Origin: Halichoerus grypus
Taxonomy: Eukaryota > Chordata > Mammalia > Carnivora > Phocidae
NCBI RefSeq assembly: GCF_964656455.1
Contig: NC_135724.1
Location: 14,956,919-15,020,918, forward strand
Direction of reading: 5' to 3'
DNA length: 64,000 nucleotides
Made by a program: the position numbers and the translations under genes. Shown one piece after another: positions 46,670 to 55,399 of the stretch (position 1 is the first letter of the stretch; each line of letters starts with the position of its first letter). The notes beneath the pieces were generated by a model. The model did no database searches. It was not told the origin of the DNA and was given only the letters and a program-made list of their open reading frames with translations.

Positions 46670-48930
46670 ACACTTAAGAATAGTTGTTCTGGATGAACAG
46701 CTATGAGAAATAATTTAAATACTTCATTTAAAAAAATAGTTGTTTTCTATTTCTTTCATTTGTGATTTCAAAAGAGAAGGTGGTAGAATCTTCATTTGTT
46801 TCTACCAAATTACATACTACTATTATATTTTAAACAGGATATAGTTACTGTATTTGGAAATCATTTAGAGTTTTACAAAGATAAGAGCATATTAGAAAAA
46901 ATCTCTAGTATCATTTAATGATACTATATAATTATAGAGATAAGGGCACTGAAATGAATACTAAGTGAACAGAGCATTTATATACTAGTTTATTACAATG
47001 TGAATACATCAACATTTGACAGATTTTCTAAAAAAAAAACAAAAAATGGTAATCTGTTCTGAAAAAAAAAAAAGATATTTTTGATAAACTTCCCTTTTTT
47101 CCCCAATCAGTTCTAACCGTGCTTGTTTACTTTGTAAAATTAATGAGAAATCTAAATTGCACAGAATTGTTATTTTTAAAGGGAGAGAACAATTTTTTCA
47201 ACAAGTTATATTAATGGAAAATATTTTTTCTTTTATTGCAAAATACCCTTTGGTATAAGGATACTAAGCATTAGCAACATGCTAGTTTTTTTTTTTTTTT
47301 TTTAATGTGTAGGAAAAAAGTGACAAGAAAGTTGAAATCCAAGTAATTTCACTGAGAAAATTTATTTAAAGCTTTTCCCTTTGATGTAGCTATTGTGACA
47401 GTTTTCCTGTTAGAGAGTAGCTAACTTCCACAGTAGCATCTGATGTTTACAAATGCAGGAGATTTCAGTTAATCACATTTTAAAATTTTAATTACATCCT
47501 CCCAGGTATTTAAAATGTTGCCTTATTCCAGCAAATCCTCCCAGTGTTTGTTTAAAAAAGAGGAAACTTCCTCAGCTCTGTGAATTTTTCAAATTTTATT
47601 TTGAATTTGTTCTAGACCTTGGGTTTTTACAATATAAGGCTAGTTTTTAACAAAGACTTTGTAGAGCACATAATTGCAGCAGTAGAGGTGGGAATCCACT
47701 GTTACGATGACCCAGTGAATGGGTCCATCAAATTTCTTAGACTGTGTCATGGAGCCTTTGAATATCTCAGAAACATTCCTTTAAAACTATCAGGCGACTA
47801 TTTGATAGGGGTTTCTTATTTGTTAAGAGTCACAAGTTCTATTTTTCTCAGCATACAGTGTTGAGCACAATGTGCAATGTTGACTGGCCTTTATTTAGAT
47901 AAGCTGGAAGAGCATTACTTTTCCTTGGGAAACCATGCACATGCAAAATTAATTGAGGAAACCAACTGATTTCTTCTTTCTCAGCCGCAATTCAAATGAC
48001 CCAGGTGTAATACAGTGCAGTTGAGAAAAATCAAGCCACACAAAGCCCTGCATTAAACAGTTGCTACTCATAGAATGAGGTGTTGATTGTTAAGTCATCA
48101 TTAAGAAAATTAACCATTTCTAAAAGGAGACAAAAAAATTTCCCTTTATTGTAGATTGTTGCTCAACTAACATGTCTGGGGTTGAAACAACCAATTTCAA
48201 AATTCTGCATCATTTTCTTCTCAGTGTGAACTTGCTTTCAGGAAAGTTGTTTTCTCAGTAATAACATTGGTCATCCTAAGAAGTTGAATAGCAATTTTCA
48301 AGCACAAACATTTTCCAAACAATAGTTACTTTGCTTTAAAGTGATATGAAGCAATAAATGTCAAAGGAACATGATATTTTGGATGAATTAAGTAAAGTTT
48401 TTTTCTCTTTCACACATACCTCATGCTTCACTAATCATCAAAAATGATGTTTTGTCAAAAACCATTGAACAAGTCATTGAATCTTTTATTGTATTCAAAA
48501 TAATATTCCCTTTTGTGGAGTTATTCACATTGTTCATTGAGCTTCAGAATTGTTTTTAATCATCTGAAACATGGAAGGTCTATCTGTCTGTAATAATCAC
48601 AGCTCTGTGCTTAACCAAGATCCAAATGATAAGATCTGCTATTATCTCCTCTAACCTTGTTTTGTATGGTTTATTCTAACAGCAGATACTTTAATAATCT
48701 ACTGCCTGAATCAGAGGTCAAACTTGTTCTTTCATTTCATTGTTTGCTCTTTAACTCTGTTTAGTATCATATCACAGCTTTATGTTTCAAGTCCCTGAAG
48801 ATATAAGCTAATTTTCCATTCAAAATATTGTTTATGCCATAATAAACCAGGCTGTGCTTATTGATGGTTAAAGGATAATACATTTCAAATAAATTTAACA
48901 TGTGTTGGGATGGAAAATTTTTCTTTCTTT
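46670..48930. other. Repeat-poor, gene-free interval
   Basis: AT-rich with a T-run near 47287; no repeat or exon recognised over more than 2 kb. Confidence 0.35.
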
Positions 48931-48934
48931 CCTT

Positions 48935-49395
48935 CTAGATTCTTTAGTCTAATAATTAAGTTGATATAAGACAGATTAACAAGAGAAAAATAAAAATTTA
49001 ATAACATGTATACCTCCCGTATATATGGGAGAGACCCAGGAGAACTGAATAACTCCCCAAAATGACCAAAGCCATCACCTTAAATACCGTCTTCAGCTAA
49101 AGACAAGAGATGTTTGGAGTGGGGAGTCAGTTATGGGAGGGTACCAGGAAAGCACAGTAAACAAGAATAAAGTTGTTACGCAGATTTAAGTCCATGCCTT
49201 CTTCACTGATAACAGTTTCTAGAAATTTCTAGTCATCTTTCTCTTCTTGGTATAGCCAGAGAGACACCCTTACAAATGGGTCATTTTTATTTGGTTTTCA
49301 GAGCTTCTCCCATGTTTGCAGTTTTTAAAAAATGACCAGCTTAATCAGTATGCCAAAGAGGGATTCCTAGAGTGGCAAAATTTGCTCCCCTTCAC
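48935..49395. mobile_element. Unnamed ancient dispersed repeat
   Basis: ATTTAATAACATGTATACCT, GAGAGACCCAGGAGAACTGA, AGCTAAAGACAAGAGATGTT, GGTATAGCCAGAGAGACACC and ATGCCAAAGAGGGATTCCTA form a block pattern I associate with a mammalian repeat of unresolved class. Confidence 0.4.
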
Positions 49396-50336
49396 ATTCA
49401 ATCCATTGTATTTAGATCAGCATCTGTAATTTCCTAACAATGCAGAAAACAATTATTTTGCTGTGACTTACCTGAAATTTGGCTGACCTGATCAGTTCAG
49501 TCATTTACTGTGACTTTCTGTAACACATGATTCAGTACCAGAGAATTAAAAACCAAATGCTTCATCCTCAGAAATGACTCAACAGCATATTTCAAGGACA
49601 GTTCCGGAACCATTGGGGGGATAATAATCTTTAAGGTAAGGACGTTAGGACACAAATTAGAATCTGAGTTTGTTTTATTTTGGAAAGAATGGCCAAGGAA
49701 GTCCTCTGCCAGAAAGCTGGTTGTTTCTCTCTAAAATAACTTGATTTCTGGAGGGAAAATGAATAGAAAATTACATTGTTCAGAGAGTTGGTAAAAAGGT
49801 GAACCTCAGAACCACTCCACACTCCAAGGGAATGCTTTTAGTGTTGCTCCCTGAAGTCAACTAATGGATTGAAAAAGGACTGGGAAAAGTGGTCACCAGA
49901 GGAAACCCAGTGATGGGCAGCTGCAGCTGAACCAGTGCCAAGCACAGACCATTTAAGATGGAAAAGAGGATGTAAAGATGTATCAGAGGCATCAAGAACA
50001 GTGGAAGCAGCAGCAGAAGTGCCTCTTTCTTTCTCCCAGAGAAAAATGAATAGAAAAATATGCAGGAGAATAGAGGGAAATATGTGGACACAGTAAAGAG
50101 AGATTGATGGAAAGGGATAACAGAACTCTTGTTCTATACTATAAGGTATTTCACAACGGAAACCAAATCCCCGGTAAAAATTAAAATTATTGGATGTTAA
50201 GCCATTGTAGAAAAAAAAAATCACACACACGTATTCACACATATACATACATGGCAAGAAGGGCCAAGAGAGGAACTGGAGAAGACAATAAATATAGCAG
50301 TATTGAAAAACTGATCAGATAATTTCCTGCATGATT
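49396..50336. other. Gene-free unassigned stretch
   Basis: A 139-codon minus-strand ORF (49838-50257) has no recognisable domain and runs through purine-rich, low-complexity sequence. Not annotated as a gene. Confidence 0.35.
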
Positions 50337-50351
50337 AAGAACTGATGGACA

Positions 50352-50836
50352 GTTCAGATGAAGTCATTAGAGTGAGCCTTAAATCAATATGACTGTTGGG
50401 GCACCTGGGTGGCTCAGTCGTTAAGCGTCTGCCTTCAGCTCAGGTCATGATCCCGGGGTCCTGGGATCGAGCTCTGCATCCGGCTCCCTGCTCAGTGGGG
50501 AACCTCCTTCTCCCTCTCCCGCTCCCCGTGCTTGTGTTCCCTCTCTCACTGTCTCTCTGTCAAATAAATAAATAAAATTTAAAAAAAAATCAATAAGAGT
50601 GTTGTCCATATAAAAAGCAAATATTTCAACACAGGTAGAACTGCACAGAGAGAAGACAATATGAAGAGACACAGGGAGACAGTGGTCATCTACAAGCCAA
50701 AATTAAGGAAGAGGCGTGGAACAGATTCTTTTCTATTTTCTTCAGTTGGAGCTGGACTGCATGTACCTTGATTTCTGATTTCTATCTCCCAGAACTATGA
50801 ATAAATTTCTGTTGTTCTAAATTAAAAAAAAAAAAA
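50352..50836 (+). mobile_element. Retroposed, polyadenylated MaLR LTR copy
   Basis: Carries MaLR LTR landmarks (CAGATGAAGTCATTAGAGTG, AATCAATATGACTGTTG, GAAGACAATATGAAGAGACA, CATCTACAAGCCAAAATTAA, CCTTGATTTCTGATTTCTAT, CCAGAACTATGAATAAATTT). It stops about 20 bp after AATAAA and continues as a pure A-run, instead of the normal LTR end. AAGAACTGATGGACA (50337-50351) and AAGAATTGATGGACA (50837-50851) flank it. That is the signature of an LTR-derived RNA copied by L1. A SINE lies inside. Confidence 0.7.
50399..50587 (+). mobile_element. CAN-SINE nested in the retroposed LTR
   Basis: Head GGGCACCTGGGTGGCTCAG, complete body and AAATAAATAAATAAAATT tail. Own target duplication AATCAATATGACTGTTG / AATCAATAAGAGTGTTG, part of the LTR sequence. 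Confidence 0.92.
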
Positions 50837-51069
50837 AAGAATTGATGGACAACATGAAGCATCTACTTATATGCTATATTTGTAATATATTATAATTTAA
50901 ACTCTTTGGTTAATGCAGTAACTGTGTGCAATTTGCAATATTTCTTTTTAAAAAGAAGATTAAAGGGGCCAAATCTGCTTGATGTTTCCATCTTAATAAG
51001 GGCCTTACCCAGGTACAGCTTGAGACCTTGCCTCCTTGTTCAGACATTTTCTAGACAGAGTCAGTACAG

Positions 51070-51240
51070 CACTGGAGAAAGACTGTGGGCTTTGGAGTCG
51101 GGAAGAACTATATTCTGCTGTTTACTTGCTGTGTGACCTAAGGCAAGTTACTTAACCTTTCATGGCTTCACTTTCCTTTCCTATAACATAAGGATCATAA
51201 ACTCTGTTTTAGGACATTGTGAGGATTACTATAAATGACA
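51070..51240 (+). mobile_element. MIR SINE
   Basis: GTGGGCTTTGGAGTCGGGAA, CTTGCTGTGTGACCTAAGGC, AAGTTACTTAACCTTTCATG and CATTGTGAGGATTACTATAA in MIR order. Confidence 0.78.
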
Positions 51241-51335
51241 AAGAAAATTCCAGACATACAAAAAGCTCAAAAAAAAAAAAGCCCAAAAAACAAGGAAACT
51301 TCTGTTGTTACTGCTGTTGTTTTAGTTATTGTCTT

Positions 51336-51683
51336 AGCCCATTTGGGCTGCTACAACAAAATTCTACAAACTGGGTAGCTTATAAACCACAGAAATCTAC
51401 ATTTTACATTTCTGGAGGCTGGAAGTCCAAGATCAGAATGCCGGCATGGTTGGGTGAGGATCCTCTTCCTGGTTTCAGATTTTTCCTTGTATCCTCACAT
51501 GGCAGAAGGTGCTAGAGAGCTCTGTGGGGTGTCCCTTTTATAAGATCATTAATCCCATTCCTGGAGTCTCCATTTTATGACCTAAGTACCTCCCAGAGGC
51601 CCCACTTCCTAATACCGTCATGGTGGGCATTTGATTTCAACATAGGAATTTTGAGGGGACATAAACATTCAGACCATCGCAGT
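51336..51683 (-). mobile_element. MaLR LTR, minus strand
   Basis: Antisense landmarks: ATTGTCTTAGCCCATTTGGG, TTTCTGGAGGCTGGAAGTCC, TATCCTCACATGGCAGAAGG, ATTAATCCCATTCCTGGAGT, CTAATACCGTCATGGTGGGC, GATTTCAACATAGGAATTTT, ACATAAACATTCAGACCATC. Nearly complete LTR of about 350 bp. Confidence 0.85.
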
Positions 51684-52920
51684 TATTGTTAAAATTATTG
51701 AGAAGTAAGATTGTTTAATAATGTGATCATTTAGTGAGACTCAGAGGAAGTATGTGGAATATGAGATAGTCCTTAAATTATGGGTAGGATATAGAGTCCT
51801 AGAGAAGAGGGAGAAAAAAAATGGAGCTAGAGAAAGAAGCATCGGAAAAGACATTGGAGTGGAGTATGTATGGAAAATGTCAAGCAGTTTGGTTCATTTG
51901 GCCGTTTGGAGGCATGACCAAAGATCTCTCTCTGAAATGCATTATGCATATTTTACTTCTATATGGATTGCTGAACAGTCAATTTGATTGCAGTGCTTAT
52001 GATAGGTCTGTGGTCTGCATGTTTTATATTCTTGTGGTGATTTTTCATTCTCAAGAATTTGCTGGAAGCAGTATGTAAATGCAGCCTCTTTTGTATTGCC
52101 AAGGTCTGTCTGTTTCCTACAAGTCAGAGTGAAAATTTACATCCAAATATCACTTGACTTCAAAGAACAATCATTTTTCACTTGTTTGTATCAAGGGACA
52201 GTGAACATTTGTGAAGGCTTCTACATTTATTTCCAAAATACAGCTTAAACCTAGTTGAAAGAGCTGCTTAAATCCTTTGCATATATTTGCAAAGCTGCAG
52301 ATGGGCTTAGAACCTTCCAAAATGAAGGTCTTTAGATGAGCATGACTTCTGAATTTCAGGTGGAACAGATCCCCCAAAAAGAGACATGGTTTTTCACTAA
52401 GTGGGGCAAATTGGCTAAAAGCAAATCTTGGAATTGTGATGCTTTTGTAAATAGGCTGAACCGAAGCAAGGATTTTGAGATTAGATTAATGCCAGCCTTA
52501 GCTGGAATAATTTGTGCTCTTGAGCATCTGCAGCTGTGAAATCACTACAACATGCCCTAGTTGAGTATGTTTCTTCTGCCCTGATCCCTGGTACATTTTA
52601 GCTCAAACAGAGATCCATATGTAGAAATGGGTCACTCAGGGGCATAATGTGCATTTCTGATACCCTCAAAGGACTTCAGATTTACACATTAGCAAATGAC
52701 TTACAATGAGGCTGAGAGAAAACACAGTATTTCCATTTGTGGCGTGAAGATTATTGACATTTAAGGGGAAATTGCACACATTTCGTTCTTAGCAACTCTT
52801 GAAAATAGAAAAATATTAGCGACATCTCTAGTAAAGGCCAGTATTTGGTCCATATATTTTTTCTTGTCAGGGGCTTTCTAGGAGAGTGAAAGATAAGAAT
52901 ATAGGCCCAAGGACATCTTT
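51684..52920. other. Gene-free unassigned stretch
   Basis: No repeat or exon recognised. Confidence 0.3.
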
Positions 52921-52924
52921 TACT

Positions 52925-53275
52925 ATTGTCTTAGTTCAGGCTTCTCTAACAGAATACCATAGACAAGGTGGCTTATATACAACAGAAATATATTTCTCAC
53001 AGTTCTGGAGGCTGGAAGTTCAAGATTGGGGGTGTCTACATGGTCAGTTCTTGGTAAGGGCCTGCTCCCTAGTTTGCAGATGGGCGTCTTCGTGCTGCAT
53101 CCTCACATGGTGGAAGGGCTAGGGGAGCTCCCTGAGGTCTCTTTTATAAGGAACGAATCCCATTCCGGAAGGCTCTATCCTCACAACCTAGTCATCTCCA
53201 AGTCTATACCTTCTAATACCATCACATTGAGGGTTAGGATTTCAACATATGAATTTTTAGGGGATACCACGTGTC
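52925..53275 (-). mobile_element. MaLR LTR, minus strand, second copy
   Basis: Same landmarks as the copy at 51336: ATTGTCTTAGTTCAGGCTTC, TCACAGTTCTGGAGGCTGGA, TGCTGCATCCTCACATGGTG, TCTAATACCATCACATTGAG, GATTTCAACATATGAATTTT. Diverged enough from it to be a separate old insertion. Confidence 0.82.
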
Positions 53276-53494
53276 AAAAATCTTAGCATACCTTGAAAAG
53301 ACTACTCTTGTTTCAGGTCAGCAGAAGTTACTAATCTATAATGGGAGGGGGAAATGGTATAGATTTCTCTTGACTGAAAATGACCAACTGAGTTATGACA
53401 CTAAAATGCATCATCGGTAGAATCCTCATTTTCAGGGTGAGATATTAAGCTTTTTTCTTTTAAATTTTGTATTGTTATGTTAATCACCATACAT

Positions 53495-53510
53495 GACATC
53501 ATTAGTTTTT
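53495..53510. repeat. Target-site duplication of the U6 fragment, left copy
   Basis: Sixteen bases of L1 3'UTR identical to 53537-53552. Confidence 0.93.
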
Positions 53511-53536
53511 AGTATATGTGCTGCCGAAGCGAGCAC
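53511..53536 (-). pseudogene. RNU6 (fragment): 3'-truncated, tailless U6 snRNA retropseudogene
   Basis: The 26 bases are, on the minus strand, an exact copy of U6 snRNA nucleotides 1-26 (starting GTGCTCGCTTCGG), and the four As that follow in U6 coincide with the target sequence. Perfect 16-bp direct repeats GACATCATTAGTTTTT flank it (53495-53510 and 53537-53552). There is no A-tail. On the U6 sense strand the duplicated target starts with AAAAA, so the nicked strand ended in T5, near the L1 endonuclease preference. This fits priming of reverse transcription by pairing target Ts to the internal A-run of U6. Not functional: the remaining 70-odd nucleotides of U6 are absent. Confidence 0.92.
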
Positions 53537-53552
53537 GACATCATTAGTTTTT
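53537..53552. repeat. Target-site duplication of the U6 fragment, right copy
   Basis: Identical to 53495-53510; only one copy is expected in an uninterrupted L1 3'UTR. Confidence 0.93.
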
Positions 53553-53799
53553 GATGTAGTGTTCCATGATTCATTGTTTGTGCATAACACACAGTGCTCC
53601 ATGCAGAACGTGCCCTCTTTAATACCCATCACCAGGCTAACCCATCCTCCCACCCCCCTCCCCTCTAGAACCCTCAGTTTGTTTTTCAGAGTCCATCATC
53701 TCTCATGGTTCGTCTCCCCCTCCGATATCCCCCCATTCATTCTTCCCTTCCTGCTATCTTCTTCTTCTTCTTTTTTTTTTTGTCCTTTTAAGAATCCAG

Positions 53800-54885
53800 G
53801 ACTCTGAACCACATCTATATGCACTAGTGCATGGATTAATCTCACACACAATAGGAGAGTACGAGAGAATATATGTTATATATAAAGTTCAAAAAGGCAA
53901 AAACGAATCCAAGATGTGAGAAATCAGAATAGTGACTCCTCTTGAAGGGTGGAGGAGCCTGGAAGAGTTTACAAGGGGGTGTTTACAAGAGGTGCAGGTC
54001 AAGTTCTGTTTCTTGGCTTGGGTTCTAGTCACATAGGTCTGTTCACTTTATGAAACATCCATCAGGCTGTACTTTATGGTGTGTGCACTTTCTGGTGTTT
54101 TACTTCAGTGAGACAGTTTTAAAAATTGTCGTTTCTGTCAAACCCTCTCTTGATAACCCCATCAGCATCCACTTTAATGGCGAGTCCCATGGCTGTGAAA
54201 ACATATCGGTGGCAGTTGGGCGATGGGACTGAACCTCGCCACACATCCTTATTATACCAGATGCTTGCCTTCCAGAGACTCAGCAGCTTCTGTAGTGGGA
54301 GTGAGCCAAATGTGCATGTTAACAGAGCAACTGAGAAGTAGAAAATCCAGAAGTTTCCAGGACCAAGTAAAACAACCATAAGGCAAGTTTAGGGGCCCTT
54401 GGGGAAATCTTACCTCCTTTCTTTAAAGCCAGAATTTTATAATATTTTTGTTAAGATTTCCACTACAAAGTAAGAAAATACACCTCTGTATCAGGGGAAA
54501 CATACAATTCCTTCCTAAAATAATGTAATTATAGTAAGAACATTTTGGGGAGGCAATTTTTCATTCAGTGCTATTGGTGGTATCAAAATGAAATGAAAAC
54601 TTATTTTTAACCTAGAAACATTACACTTAGGGAACTAAAACTGTCCTTTGGAAGCATGGGGTGTGATTTTATTTGTGGCCTGCCCATTTCTTGACCTAAT
54701 GGGACCACTTTCCAGCCATCGCTATTCACAAATGCTGAGAGAACTTAGCATAATTCATGCATACATGTCTAGAGATTCAAAAGCAGATCTCCATTTTACA
54801 GTATGGGAGGATCACACGCAGTTTCACGGCATGATACGGATGCTTCTCTACACACAAAGGCATTTCTCAGCATGGTCGAGACGGT
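53800..54885. other. Gene-free unassigned stretch
   Basis: No repeat or exon recognised. ORFs on both strands at 54119-54379 lack motifs. Confidence 0.3.
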
Positions 54886-54889
54886 TGTC

Positions 54890-55035
54890 TTTAATATCAG
54901 TCACATCTCAGTCCAGGTGCTGCCACTCACTGACTAAAGAAAGTCACTTCCATTCTTTCTGTAAGATGCATACCTCCTAGGATTTTTCCGGTTTTTAAAT
55001 GAGATGATACCTGCACAACCTGACAGATACCCAGT
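54890..55035 (+). mobile_element. MIR SINE, abutting the large L1
   Basis: CTGCCACTCACTGACTAAAG, GAAAGTCACTTCCATTC, ATGCATACCTCCTAGGATTT, TTTTAAATGAGATGATACCT and CAACCTGACAGATACC follow MIR to near its 3' end, where it merges with L1 3'UTR through the shared AGTGCTC. Confidence 0.65.
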
Positions 55036-55080
55036 GCTCCATTCATTACGTGCCTTCTTTAATACCGATCACCAGGCTAA

Positions 55081-55105
55081 CCCATCCCCCCACCCCCCTC
55101 CCCTC
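55081..55105 (-). other. Predicted G-quadruplex motif in L1 3'UTR
   Basis: On the minus (L1 sense) strand four G-runs of 3-6 bases are separated by 1-2 bases. The same motif, slightly altered, is at 53641-53665. G-rich 3'UTRs are a known feature of mammalian L1s. Confidence 0.7.
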
Positions 55106-55334
55106 TAGAACCCTCAGTTTGTTTCTCAGAGTCCATCGTCTCTCATGATTCGTCTCCCCCTCCGATTTCCCCCCCTTCATTCTTCCCCTCCTGCTATCTT
55201 CTTCTTCTTCTTTTTTTTTTTTTTTAACATATAATGTATTTGTTTCAGACGTACAGGTCTGTGATTCAACAGTCTTACACAGTTCACAGCTCTCACCATA
55301 GCACATACCCTCCCCAATGTCTATCACCCAGGCG

Positions 55335-55357
55335 CCCCATCCCTCCCACCCCCCACC
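55335..55357 (-). other. Second G-rich motif in L1 3'UTR
   Basis: Sense strand carries GGTGGGGGGTGGGAGGGATG-like G-runs, in the other 3'UTR module. Confidence 0.6.
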
Positions 55358-55399
55358 ACTCCAGCAACCCTCAGTTTGTTTCCTGAGATTAAGAATTCC

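Larger units (their letters stand above)
53452..53783 (-). mobile_element. Carnivore L1 3' end, short insertion
   Basis: Minus strand runs from an internal A-run plus (GAA)n (about 53761-53783) through G-rich 3'UTR to the L1 terminus with an A-rich tail. It matches the 3'UTR module at 55030-55222 of the large L1 but also retains the terminal segment missing there. Its 5' truncation point coincides with the internal A-run. A U6 fragment interrupts it. Target duplications are unclear (TTTTAA-containing flanks). Confidence 0.85.

Noticed and set aside
49838..50257. 139-codon minus-strand ORF with hydrophobic stretches
   Set aside because: No domain, partly low-complexity, ends in a CA-rich patch, and overlaps another frame; no support for coding.
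53511..53536. A functional U6 snRNA gene
   Set aside because: Only the first 26-30 nt are present, with no 3' stem, T-run or upstream promoter elements; it is flanked by target duplications.
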